A stretch of DNA of 42,126 nucleotides, from positions 1 through 42,126 of IMG/VR virus record IMGVR_UViG_3300037493_002604, one strand, 5' to 3'. This DNA is from a virus. The position numbers were made by a program, and so were the translations under genes. The notes under the pieces are model-generated. The model saw only the letters and a list, made by a program, of their open reading frames with translations. It was not told the DNA's origin and did not search any database. Each line of letters starts with the position of its first letter. Position 1 is the first letter of the stretch. Positions 18,104 to 25,613 of the stretch are shown here, in pieces.

Positions 18104-18526
18104 ATGATTAACCCCTTCATGTTACTAGCAGCAAAAACAAAGCTAACGCCAGAAGAAGTTACAGATATTGCTCTACCCAACTTAATCTGGCTTGATCTTC
18201 TAAAAGAAAACAAGGCGGATGATGCTATATGTGGACAGATAACACGTAATCTTGTTATAACGCAGATCATTGCAGCAGATAAGCAAAGCCGCGCTTTATA
18301 TGATATGTCATGTATTGGTATTAAAGCTTTTATGTCAGCAATGATTCGTAAAGATGAACGCAACATGCCATTTATGGAGTTATCAACACCAGAACTAAAG
18401 GCAGTGAAGAAAGTATTATTAAGTTATGGCCGTATCTTGCCGCAACTAGACTTAGGAAGTATCAACGGGGCCACTTATCGGTGGCTTGAAATTAAGCATG
18501 TTTTTGGAGGAAGGGATGATGAATAA
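18104..18526 (+). CDS. Hypothetical protein, 140 aa
   Basis: The 140-residue, mostly helical protein is not recognised. The frame is open from 18017, but the -10 of the promoter is at 18062, so starts upstream of about 18075 cannot be transcribed from it. The ATG at 18104 (MINPFMLLAAKTKLTPEE) follows GGAG at 18090 and is the best choice. It overlaps the next gene by 11 nt. It is an accessory gene inserted between head and neck modules. Confidence 0.65.
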   Translation: MINPFMLLAAKTKLTPEEVTDIALPNLIWLDLLKENKADDAICGQITRNLVITQIIAADKQSRALYDMSCIGIKAFMSAMIRKDERNMPFMELSTPELKAVKKVLLSYGRILPQLDLGSINGATYRWLEIKHVFGGRDDE

Positions 18527-19019
18527 ATCAAACAAGCCTAGCTGGGATGATGCGCCGGCAGGGGCTAGGATTCTTGTTCAATCTGAGACTGGTAATTTTA
18601 ACTTTGGAAGTTTTAATAATGCTTACGTTGTAGACGATGAAGGGTGGACTGGGACTGGTAAAGGGCAGTGGTTTACCACAATTCATGGATTCTCAAACCC
18701 AGACTGGCGCAACACACTAGAGTACCGGCCAACTGTAAAGGAATCCTTGACAGTTGACACAAAAATCAACCACGTAACAACAACTAATTTAAGTGAGGAG
18801 TTGGATAGTATGAGTATTAACAAATACAACAAGCAATGCAAAGGCATCACAATCGACGTATACGACGTTTTAAAAGCTTTTGATGTAACTTGTCCAGCAA
18901 TGCAGCACTCTATCAAGAAATGCCTTATGGCTGGTAAGCGTGGTGCTAAGGATGCGGCGCAAGATATGAATGAAGCCATCCAGTCTATTGAGCGAAGTAA
19001 GGAATTGTTAGATCAATAA
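18516..19019 (+). CDS. Phage protein with a DVYDVLKAF-type C-terminal domain
   Basis: The 167-residue protein starts at an ATG with GGAGG 5 nt upstream (a second ATG follows immediately). The C-terminal about 65 residues (KGITIDVYDVLKAFDVTCPA, then HSIKKCLMAGKRGAKD) resemble a small domain common in phage genomes with unknown function, often encoded alone. The N-terminal half is rich in Gly, Asn and Trp and seems to be a separate module. Coupled to the preceding gene and followed by a terminator. Confidence 0.75.
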   Translation: MMNKSNKPSWDDAPAGARILVQSETGNFNFGSFNNAYVVDDEGWTGTGKGQWFTTIHGFSNPDWRNTLEYRPTVKESLTVDTKINHVTTTNLSEELDSMSINKYNKQCKGITIDVYDVLKAFDVTCPAMQHSIKKCLMAGKRGAKDAAQDMNEAIQSIERSKELLDQ

Positions 19020-19023
19020 AACA

Positions 19024-19052
19024 AAACCCACCTAAGCAGTGGGGTTTTTTAT
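19024..19052 (+). terminator. Rho-independent terminator
   Basis: AACCCAC, 7-nt loop, GTGGGGTT and a T-run. It closes the 18104-19019 operon and may also act on the converging 19052 gene. Confidence 0.9.
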
Positions 19053-19264
19053 TAACTAGCCGTATAACAAGTCGCCCACAGCTCTTGGGAAATACGCACA
19101 GCATTAGCCGCACGTTCTGTGCCTTGCGTATGCATGGCTCTGTTATATTGGCGCTGGAATACAACAAACTTTTCTTCACTTGTCACAAATACAGCAGCAA
19201 TACCAAATGATGCTACATCGTCATTGACAAGATTCATCAGCGCATCACGCAGTTTAAAGTCCAT
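19052..19264 (-). CDS. Small hypothetical protein, 70 aa
   Basis: A 70-residue protein (MDFKLRDALMNLVNDDVASF and onward) downstream of the Rha-family gene on the minus strand. The chosen ATG has GGAG 6 nt upstream. The frame also reads upstream to a TTG inside the end of the rha-like gene, without a ribosome binding site. Not recognised. The Gln/Arg-rich second half may be helical. Confidence 0.65.
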   Translation of the reverse strand: MDFKLRDALMNLVNDDVASFGIAAVFVTSEEKFVVFQRQYNRAMHTQGTERAANAVRISQELWATCYTAS

Positions 19265-19301
19265 AGGATTCTCCATATAAAAACGTATGATAGCACAATA
19301 A

Positions 19302-19970
19302 TTACTTGGCAATTTTTAGGTTATCGATCAACCCGCTAAGAGTACCGCAGCGGTACTTTGCCATCTGATAAATATCGTGATAATCCATCTCCGCCTTTAT
19401 GCCGTCTTGGATAGCTATCTTAATCATCATTTCAACCGTTGCCATGATTGAAAGCTGTCTAGCGTCCATGCTGTCGCGCTCACCAGCTTTTACACCGCAG
19501 ATATTGTTTGCCAACTTGCTGTATGCAATGTAAAGCTTGCTTGCGTTCTGACTGCCCGCTGCCTCTGCATAATCCTTTAGCTCTTTGATTGCATCTGTTT
19601 CTTCTAGCCTTACTTTCTTTCCGCTTAGGCGTGCTAAGTCGCGTGTGGCTAGTTGTTTGCGTGCGCTAGAGAATGACTTTACCAGCGCCAGCTTGCATGC
19701 AACCACGCGGGCATTGTTTCGCATAAGGGTAAGCAGGAAAAAACACTGATCTTCATTTAGCAAAGCATAACGGATTGTTGCATAACCGCCTTGAGGTCGC
19801 TCCAAACCACCTTCCGTTTGAAACGGAAGGTGTCCTAGCTGCCTTAATTCATCTGAATACTTATCGATACTTTCAAGAATTGTTCTGTGGCGGTGATCTA
19901 GGAAAGGCGCAAGCAGGCGGGAGTCAGTGCGAAGTTCTTTATGAATCTGAGAGATGATAATTTCATTCAT
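19302..19970 (-). CDS. Rha-family phage regulatory protein
   Basis: The 222-residue protein carries the Rha/pRha-type regulator core at about residues 38-85 (RPQGGYATIRYALLNEDQCF then FFLLTLMRNN and KLALVKSFSSAR). A C-terminal helical domain follows (KELKDYAEAAGSQNASKLYI and KLANNICGV), common in Rha and related antirepressor-like proteins. Rha proteins modulate phage growth and lysogeny decisions, and their exact mechanism is poorly known. The ATG at 19970 (MNEIIISQ) fits the family start better than the one at 20009. Unusually, it is embedded between capsid-side fibre genes and the neck genes. Confidence 0.85.
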   Translation of the reverse strand: MNEIIISQIHKELRTDSRLLAPFLDHRHRTILESIDKYSDELRQLGHLPFQTEGGLERPQGGYATIRYALLNEDQCFFLLTLMRNNARVVACKLALVKSFSSARKQLATRDLARLSGKKVRLEETDAIKELKDYAEAAGSQNASKLYIAYSKLANNICGVKAGERDSMDARQLSIMATVEMMIKIAIQDGIKAEMDYHDIYQMAKYRCGTLSGLIDNLKIAK

Positions 19971-20014
19971 GATTAATACTCGTTGCAGCCACAATTTGGC
20001 ATTTAGCATTATAC

Positions 20015-20042
20015 AATAAAAAACCCCGCATCACGCGGGGTT
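20015..20042 (-). terminator. Rho-independent terminator
   Basis: AACCCCGC (20022-20029), 5-nt loop, GCGGGGTT (20035-20042). On the minus strand it is followed by a T-run. It should stop leftward readthrough into the rha-like gene. Confidence 0.85.
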
Positions 20043-20140
20043 AGTGGCCTGCCTATTATTTATGCCACTTATTGTGTGGCTAAAGATTAGATCACCGCCT
20101 TATGAGTTGCTGTGACTTAAAGATATACCTAAATATTTAC

Positions 20141-20169
20141 TTGCACAAGTTTTATTGTTGTTGTATAGT
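20141..20169 (+). promoter_or_regulatory. Plus-strand promoter of the TTGCAY family
   Basis: TTGCAC (20141-20146), 17 nt, TATAGT (20164-20169), 33 nt before the zinc-ribbon gene. Hexamers are identical to those of the 18039 promoter, but without the palindromic spacer. Confidence 0.78.
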
Positions 20170-20201
20170 TTTGTACATACACACTCTTATGAGCATCAAT
20201 C

Positions 20202-20843
20202 ATGCACCCAAAAATGATTTTTAAACCTTGCGCAAAGTGCAACGGAGAAATGAAAATAAGTTACTTTAAAAATAACGTGCGCTGCACAAAATGTGTGAGT
20301 TGCAGCGACTCTGTGAGGACAAATGTTTTGACTGGGGAAGTAATTGGCGGACAGCGTAGAAAAATGCCTACTTGCCCTATATGCGGTGCTAAGGGCGTTT
20401 CTCATCGTGACTTAGGAAAAAAAAGATATATGCATTGTAAAGGAGAAGTATCCCATGATTTTGTAGTATGGAAAGAAACACTAGAGATAGTTACAAATCA
20501 TAAGCCACGAACAAAGAATGGAGAAGCGCAACCAAGAATAAGACCATCACGTGCTAAGCACCCGCCGCGCATTCCTAAACCAAGCAAACCTACAAATACC
20601 AATGCAAGCAAAACGAAGCGCGAAGAATCAGTAAAAATATTTACTGAGATGAAAACTTGTTCAAAATGCAATGAGTCAAAGCCTGTTATTCATTTTAGGC
20701 ATTACAAAACAGGTCTATACCCACAATGCAAGCACTGCGAGAATTTAAAGGCTAGTCAGAAGACCGCTGTAATTGATAACGCCAGACTAAGGATAGAAGC
20801 GCGACGTGATTTGATGGGCGATGTTGATCCGTTGTTTGTATGA
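20202..20843 (+). CDS. Zinc-ribbon protein, 213 aa
   Basis: The 213-residue basic protein has three Cys clusters: CxxC pairs in residues 10-35 (CAKC, CTKC plus CVSC region), CPIC with a later Cys/His at about 58-80, and a C-terminal CSKC...CKHC at about 150-180. The last follows the pattern seen before HNH domains in phage proteins (CSKCNESKPVIHFRHY then YPQCKHC). No HNH motif follows, so it is a DNA/RNA-binding zinc protein rather than a proven nuclease. The central linker is Lys/Arg/Pro-rich. It is a stand-alone gene with its own promoter and terminator, inserted against the direction of the structural genes. Confidence 0.8.
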   Translation: MHPKMIFKPCAKCNGEMKISYFKNNVRCTKCVSCSDSVRTNVLTGEVIGGQRRKMPTCPICGAKGVSHRDLGKKRYMHCKGEVSHDFVVWKETLEIVTNHKPRTKNGEAQPRIRPSRAKHPPRIPKPSKPTNTNASKTKREESVKIFTEMKTCSKCNESKPVIHFRHYKTGLYPQCKHCENLKASQKTAVIDNARLRIEARRDLMGDVDPLFV

Positions 20844-20875
20844 AAAAAACCCCCTAGAGATAGGGGGTTTTTTCA
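20842..20875. terminator. Bidirectional terminator
   Basis: AAACCCCCTA, 4-nt loop, TAGGGGGTTT with A/T-runs on both sides. It serves the zinc-ribbon gene and the converging 516-aa fibre gene. Confidence 0.95.
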
Positions 20876-22426
20876 TTACAGGCCAGTACCTTCTGCAAAT
20901 GCAATGCCGTTACGTGTACACATCCAGCGCTTATCTACTGACTTAACAAAATCAAAAGTCCCCGTCTCAGTCAAGCGAATGCTATCAACACCAAGCATCA
21001 CATCTACTCGCTGACCAGAAGCAAACGCGCTGTTACCGTCAATGATCTTGAACGACTTCATAGCTGGCGTTACTTCTACCGTTACCGGTGGAGCGCTATC
21101 GGGTACGGTATGGATCAATACGCTTGTAATGCCGCTATTCTTCATATCCCAGCTAGTAGCAACATCAATAGCCATGTAACGAGCGGTTACACCAGCAGCT
21201 CCTAAGCTAGGGCGTAAATCGAACAACTCGCCCAGACCACTGAAACTGGTCTGATTAGAGCCAGCGGCAAACTGGTTAGGCCATTCCTTAGACAAGTTTG
21301 CAAGGTTGCCAGTGCCAGAGTTATAGATCGGGCTAAATGGAACATTTGAGAAGCGGAACGTCACGGCACGCGGCCCGCTTGATACGTTCGGGTATCCTGT
21401 TCCAATGTTCCCTTGATACTCTAAGCCAAGAATCTTAACTGCCTCAGCCAGATCAACAATGATGCGGAACGGTTTCACATCCGCGCTATTGCCGCTCCAG
21501 CCGTTTCCGTAAATTGGTGCAGTTCCAGTTAGAGGGGGGTTGCGGAATACGTTCAGAGGATTGCCGCCGTTATCACCGTTGCCGCTTGCTGCAATCGTAG
21601 TCTTGTACTTGTACAGTGAACCGATAGGCGTAGTCGCTTGAAGAGGGCCAGCCTGCGCTTTAACGACGTAGGCCGTGTTATCGCGATCTGCCTTAAAGCT
21701 TCCCGCTTTAAACTGAGCCAGAAGCGGGTTGGCGGTTCCACCAACAGCCTCGACTGCAACCAAGCGATTGGCTAGCGCCTCTAAATCAGCAGCTTTAGCT
21801 AGAAATTCAACATTCTTTAGCGCCTTAGGGCTATCCGGTGCGGCCATACAATCTGCACCAAAGTATTTCTCTTGCAGCCATTCTTTGTAGCTTTCGCCAT
21901 TGCTAATAGCGGCATCTTGCTTTTGCCAAAGATTACTAGCGATCTTGCCTTGTTCTGAATCAACAAAGTCATCTACGCTGGTGCTTTCAATATCTGCGCC
22001 CATTGATGTGGCATAGCGGGTGAACTGGTCAGGCGTTGAGCAGAACTGATTTAAATAAGCAACAAAATCAGGATCAGGCACGACAGAAACAAAAGAAACC
22101 ACACCGCTAACAGGATCTTTCACCATGTTCTTTTGGGTGCGCTCGATATCCCACTGCAAGTGTGAGCGATAACCAAGTGCCGATAGGCGGGTTTCTACGT
22201 TGGCAAAATCATAACCGTTGATTTTTGTTTCTGTTGGCGTCGCTGGGTTTCTTGAAATACTAGGCGCAGACACCATGCTGTCGAACATGATTGCATTCTT
22301 TTCTGTGACAAGTGCAAAGCCATCCTCACGAGTAAAGAACACCAACGAAACGGGCGTACTTGTTTGCATCAGCACTTTGAGGGCTGCACGGGTCGCACAA
22401 GTACGAATTAAAGTAATAGCGGCCAT
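20876..22426 (-). CDS. Large fibre-like virion protein, 516 aa
   Basis: The 516-residue protein is unrecognised as a whole. The ATG at 22426 has GGGGAG about 8 nt upstream and overlaps the preceding stop region. A GTG at 22441 would add five residues. A segment at about residues 325-450 (PFRIIVDLAEAVKILGLEYQ ... VTARYMAIDVATSW) recalls a discoidin (F5/8C) or galactose-binding beta-sandwich. The C-terminal 70 residues look like a separate beta domain. It follows a fibre gene and a lectin-like gene, so it may be part of a surface appendage, on capsid or tail. Confidence 0.6.
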   Translation of the reverse strand: MAAITLIRTCATRAALKVLMQTSTPVSLVFFTREDGFALVTEKNAIMFDSMVSAPSISRNPATPTETKINGYDFANVETRLSALGYRSHLQWDIERTQKNMVKDPVSGVVSFVSVVPDPDFVAYLNQFCSTPDQFTRYATSMGADIESTSVDDFVDSEQGKIASNLWQKQDAAISNGESYKEWLQEKYFGADCMAAPDSPKALKNVEFLAKAADLEALANRLVAVEAVGGTANPLLAQFKAGSFKADRDNTAYVVKAQAGPLQATTPIGSLYKYKTTIAASGNGDNGGNPLNVFRNPPLTGTAPIYGNGWSGNSADVKPFRIIVDLAEAVKILGLEYQGNIGTGYPNVSSGPRAVTFRFSNVPFSPIYNSGTGNLANLSKEWPNQFAAGSNQTSFSGLGELFDLRPSLGAAGVTARYMAIDVATSWDMKNSGITSVLIHTVPDSAPPVTVEVTPAMKSFKIIDGNSAFASGQRVDVMLGVDSIRLTETGTFDFVKSVDKRWMCTRNGIAFAEGTGL

Positions 22427-22427
22427 G

Positions 22428-23564
22428 TTATAGCTCCCCACTCAAGTTGAACGACGTTTTGTGTGTAGTTGAGTGAATCAACATACGGTTAGGTTTCTGG
22501 AGTTTGCTATCTAAGCGAATAACAGTGCCGTCTACCTCATAACGACGGTAGTGAATGCGACCATTCATAGTTACTTGCAGGACGATTTGAGCATGCCATG
22601 CCATCATATCTCGCGGATCTTTCCATTCGCCCTGTAAGTATAAGAAACCACAGATGCCGCCGTGATCAACACCATTAGCTTTTAAATCGCACTTACGACC
22701 AGTGCTTAGTGTTGTATTTTGTCGTGGATCTTCCCAACGAGAAGTCATGTAAGCGCGAATCTTAAATTCCGCCGGCTTGCCAGTTGTACTATCGAGGTGC
22801 TGACCGTTAGAAATAAGGTAGAAGCTGTCTAGCTGAGGGTCGATAATCATTGACAGCATATCGTCAAGCGGTACGGCATTAACCAAACTTCCCGTACCGG
22901 TATTGCCCGATACATTGCCCGGCAATACAACGCCGGTAAACGAGGTGCTTGACGAAACAGCATTTTCAAGGTTATTTAAGCGCTGATTTGCTTTGTCTGC
23001 ACCTTCCCAATTCTTATCGGTAAACGCAGCAGAAGCGGGAACCTTAGTTTGCACCCATTCCTTTGGGGCTAGCTTGTCCAGCTCGCCAGCAAGACCAGTA
23101 ACTTGCTCCATTTGCAAGCTACCATTCTTATCCTGCTTCAACAGCAAGGCAGTGGCCACTTCATCCTTCTTAAAGTAACGATCATCATGATTGTGAGCAG
23201 CAGAAAGCTTATAGGCGTAAACCCATGCGCCAGCTTTGAAGCTGTAAACATCGCGCTCATTATCAGCACCGACTAAAACGCCTTGCTCACCTTCTACCAT
23301 GCCGGTCTGAGCTGTTTGTGCCGCAGCATTAACCCATTCATATTTAATGCCCAAACTGGCATTAGCAGCTACTGCGGCCAGTTCTGACTTAGTTGCCATC
23401 AATGCAATGGCGGCATCCAAGCCATCGACAAGCGCCATAGGCAGCTTAGAAATTGGTGTGATTTTGTCGTGCTTACTGGCTAGCGCAGTAGTTGCAGCGG
23501 TAGATAGTGGCTTATCCGCGTCTGCTGTGTCATTTGTCTGGCTAACATCCAATAGGGTGCGCAA
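22428..23564 (-). pseudogene. Tail/head fibre protein, main part after a frameshift
   Basis: This open frame encodes a fibre-like protein. Near its start is VSQTNDTADADKPLSTAATT, the 'NTADADKP' repeat typical of phage fibres, and later HNHDDRYFKKDEVA, another fibre signature. The frame has no natural start. Its first possible codon is a TTG inside the sequence KGQLRTLLDV, which is the direct continuation, in the -1 frame, of the protein encoded at 23480-23791. Joining the two by one base gives an unbroken fibre of about 454 residues from 23791 to 22428. This looks like a one-base deletion in the fibre gene or a sequencing error near 23567. No slippery heptamer is present there. Confidence 0.75.
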
Positions 23565-23791
23565 TTGACCTTTGGTGATAGAGCAAAGCCCACGAGATCC
23601 CCATTGGCCTTTGCGCCTGTTAGCTTCAATTCAGCGCCATCACTTACCAACGCGGATGGGACAAGCGGCGTAAACGTTTCTGATGCTGAACCCGCTTGGA
23701 TTTTTAGCTGGGTATCAAAAGGAGTTACGGTTAAATCAAACGGCTCTTGCGCGTCACTTGCATCTAACTTTAAAACTCTTGTAATTAACAT
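23480..23791 (-). pseudogene. N-terminal part of the frameshifted fibre protein
   Basis: The ATG at 23791 has a good ribosome binding site (GAGGTAAT). The first about 74 residues (MLITRVLKLDASDAQEPFDL to LVGFALSPK) look like a normal fibre N-terminus. After ALSPK the frame continues with about 29 residues that are only a shadow of the fibre sequence read in the other frame. The break lies at about 23567. If the sequence is correct, the phage makes a truncated 103-residue product and perhaps a reinitiated fibre body. Confidence 0.75.
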
Positions 23792-23840
23792 ATTACCTCA
23801 CATTGAAATACCGCGCTTTGAATGGGCGCGGATGACCATT

Positions 23841-24551
23841 TTACTCTAAATAATAACGGTTATTTACCGGAAAACTTAATTCAATAAAATCAAACCTAGC
23901 CAAAGATTTTGCTACCGTACCAGTGTTGAATGTTTTTATCCCTAGCAATGCGCCATTAAACAACGCTACATTAACGGTATGAGTATAAAGCAACGCTCCA
24001 TTTTCTGAATATAAAGAAAATACGGCGCTTGAGTCAGAGTTATATTTTACTCTAGCAATATACCAAGTATTTGCTGCTACTGTATACGTTCCGCCGCTAT
24101 CTGTCGCAGTTCCGCCAACCACGTTTTTTACTTGAGCAGAGCTACCAGATATTTCAATAGCTGATCTATCCGTTCCAGTGTTTGAATATGTTCCGATCTG
24201 AATAACTGAGTTAGCATCAATAGCGGATGGAGTTTTAAAGTGAACGGTTATAATTGGCTTAGCACTATGTGGGCATCCTGTTTGCAGAATACCGCAATGT
24301 GCTCCGCTGTTTGCAGTAGTTGATGAATTAACATCCCATACGCAAACCCTATTTTCGCTTTCATAGCCGATTAGGGTAAACGTCCCTGAATTAAACACAC
24401 CTCCAGCAAAAGGCGTTATGGGCGTTATACTCATAAAGTCATAAGTGTATCTAACCGTCTTATTCGGATTATACAGATTAGGAATCTGCGATGGTTCTAG
24501 TGGAGTGGAAGGGCTTAGACCTCCACCACCTCCATCTGATGGATATGGCAT
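23841..24551 (-). CDS. Lectin-like (jelly-roll) surface protein
   Basis: The 236-residue protein has a short N-terminal arm with a GGGGG linker (MPYPSDGGGGGLSPSTP), then a Ser/Thr/Gly-rich beta-sandwich. The pattern GGTYTVAANTWYIARVKYNS, followed by FSLYSENGALLYTH, is typical of LamG/concanavalin-like carbohydrate-binding domains. No catalytic residues are evident. It is likely displayed on the virion, perhaps on the capsid given its place just after the capsid genes. It is the first gene after the 24563-24590 hairpin. Confidence 0.65.
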   Translation of the reverse strand: MPYPSDGGGGGLSPSTPLEPSQIPNLYNPNKTVRYTYDFMSITPITPFAGGVFNSGTFTLIGYESENRVCVWDVNSSTTANSGAHCGILQTGCPHSAKPIITVHFKTPSAIDANSVIQIGTYSNTGTDRSAIEISGSSAQVKNVVGGTATDSGGTYTVAANTWYIARVKYNSDSSAVFSLYSENGALLYTHTVNVALFNGALLGIKTFNTGTVAKSLARFDFIELSFPVNNRYYLE

Positions 24552-24562
24552 TTTGTTTCCTT

Positions 24563-24590
24563 TAAATAAACCCGCACTGGGCGGGTTGGG
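24563..24590 (-). terminator. Terminator-like hairpin
   Basis: AACCCGC (24569-24575), 5-nt loop, GCGGGTT (24581-24587), followed on the minus strand by TTTATTTAAA. A moderate terminator after the chimeric tube-like gene. Confidence 0.65.
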
Positions 24591-24602
24591 TTTGAAACTG
24601 AT

Positions 24603-24932
24603 TTATCGAGAATCACGAACATATTTAGAAATTTTATCAACGGTATCAACGATCAACAATCCTTGATCTGAAAACCATTTCATTTCATCAAGCATCCAAC
24701 AATATGATTTGATGTTGCTGGGATTAATTTGATGAAAGATATCTTGCCCGATGTACCCATACTGGACAATCCTACTTATATACTCTCGAGCTGCTGTTTC
24801 AGTGTCCCAAGGCTCTGACAGTGCTTTTGAGCGCATCATACCCAGCACTTTCCAAATCAAGCCTGAATATAGTGCTGTTTCTGGAGCAATCGCATACTCG
24901 ACAAGCGTATCCCTGCCTGCCATCGCTGACAT
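24603..24932 (-). CDS. Chimeric protein: tail-tube N-terminus fused to unrelated sequence
   Basis: The first 44 residues of this 109-residue protein match the first 44 of the tail tube protein (14982-15431) at 31 positions, including GRDTL, AIAPETAL and LGMMRSK. After residue 44 the similarity stops. The rest (about 65 residues, Ile/Tyr/Trp-rich and probably helical) is unrecognised. DNA between the two copies is diverged, so this is either an old duplication or a remnant of another phage's tube gene. Its ATG overlaps the preceding stop (TAATG), which suggests it is still translated. Confidence 0.75.
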   Translation of the reverse strand: MSAMAGRDTLVEYAIAPETALYSGLIWKVLGMMRSKALSEPWDTETAAREYISRIVQYGYIGQDIFHQINPSNIKSYCWMLDEMKWFSDQGLLIVDTVDKISKYVRDSR

Positions 24933-25303
24933 TATTGCTTACTCCACAGCGTTACGCGAGCATAAGCTGCGCCCGTAATACCTGCAAAAATGGCGCGAAG
25001 CTTATAAACTGACCCGCTGATAGTAGGTGGTGTGTATGTTGCTAAGCCATTTGCAATGACAGTATTAGCCGTGATTACAGGATTGGTTACAGCTAGGTAA
25101 TGTGATCCAGTAGGGGAAGCGGCAATAGTCACCGTGCCAGCAGTTGGCGTTACTGGTGTAGTTGCAGCAGCATCACTGAAGAACTCAACATAAACTTGAT
25201 GCGAGCTGTAATTCCCATTTACTGGCGGCGTGTAAAACGCACCATCAGCGGTCGGCAAAATAGATTCACCAGTTGTCTTTGTTACATACGTGGTAATCGG
25301 CAT
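24932..25303 (-). CDS. Probable small virion protein, 123 aa
   Basis: The 123-residue protein is Thr/Ala/Val/Pro-rich with alternating hydrophobic residues (TAGTVTIAASPTGSHYLAV), suggesting an all-beta fold. It lies downstream of the capsid genes between two terminator hairpins and is coupled to the chimeric tube-like gene. A capsid decoration or fibre-base protein is plausible. No family was recognised. Confidence 0.6.
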   Translation of the reverse strand: MPITTYVTKTTGESILPTADGAFYTPPVNGNYSSHQVYVEFFSDAAATTPVTPTAGTVTIAASPTGSHYLAVTNPVITANTVIANGLATYTPPTISGSVYKLRAIFAGITGAAYARVTLWSKQ

Positions 25304-25315
25304 AATCTTTCCCTA

Positions 25316-25345
25316 TAAAAAAACCCGCCCAAATATGGACGGGCT
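25316..25345 (-). terminator. Rho-independent terminator
   Basis: A hairpin of GCCCGTCC and GGGCGGGT with one mismatch, followed on the minus strand by a run of seven T. It ends the short transcript carrying the 68-aa gene after the major capsid gene. Confidence 0.85.
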
Positions 25346-25364
25346 TGTACTTATTTTACGCGAA

Positions 25365-25571
25365 TTAAGCGCGGCGTTTAGGTGTTTCTTCTGGTTCTGG
25401 CTCAGGTGTGGCAACTTCTAGCGACAGATTTGATACTTCAACTTCATCAGATTCAGAAATTAAAACTACATGCGATACCAGTGCAGGATGAAGCGATGCC
25501 AAAGAAATGATCTTACCTTCTTCTAGGCCAGCGTCATAGCACCATGATTTTACGATTTTGTACAAAGCCAT
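25365..25571 (-). CDS. Small protein downstream of the capsid gene, 68 aa
   Basis: The 68-residue protein has a compact first part (MALYKIVKSWCYDAGLEEGK) and an acidic Pro/Glu tail ending in KRRA. Small proteins of this shape often follow the major capsid gene in siphophages. Its role is unknown. It lies between two hairpins, so its level can be set separately from that of the capsid gene. Confidence 0.6.
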   Translation of the reverse strand: MALYKIVKSWCYDAGLEEGKIISLASLHPALVSHVVLISESDEVEVSNLSLEVATPEPEPEETPKRRA

Positions 25572-25581
25572 ATTTAATCTC

Positions 25582-25609
25582 CAAAAGATAGGGCCTTTCG
25601 ACCCTATCT
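25582..25609 (-). terminator. Hairpin after the major capsid gene
   Basis: AGATAGGG (25586-25593) and CCCTATCT (25602-25609) form a perfect 8-bp stem. On the minus strand TTTT follows. It probably acts as a partial terminator or 3' stabiliser for the highly expressed capsid message. Confidence 0.8.
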
Positions 25610-25613
25610 GTTA

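Noticed and set aside
20008-20013. TATAAT on the minus strand as a promoter for the rha-like gene
   Set aside because: The hexamer overlaps the alternative start codon and lies next to a terminator. No -35 sequence occurs at 16-18 nt.
23555-23580. Programmed -1 frameshift in the fibre gene
   Set aside because: The shift site has no X XXY YYZ heptamer and no clear downstream pseudoknot. A mutation or sequencing error is simpler.
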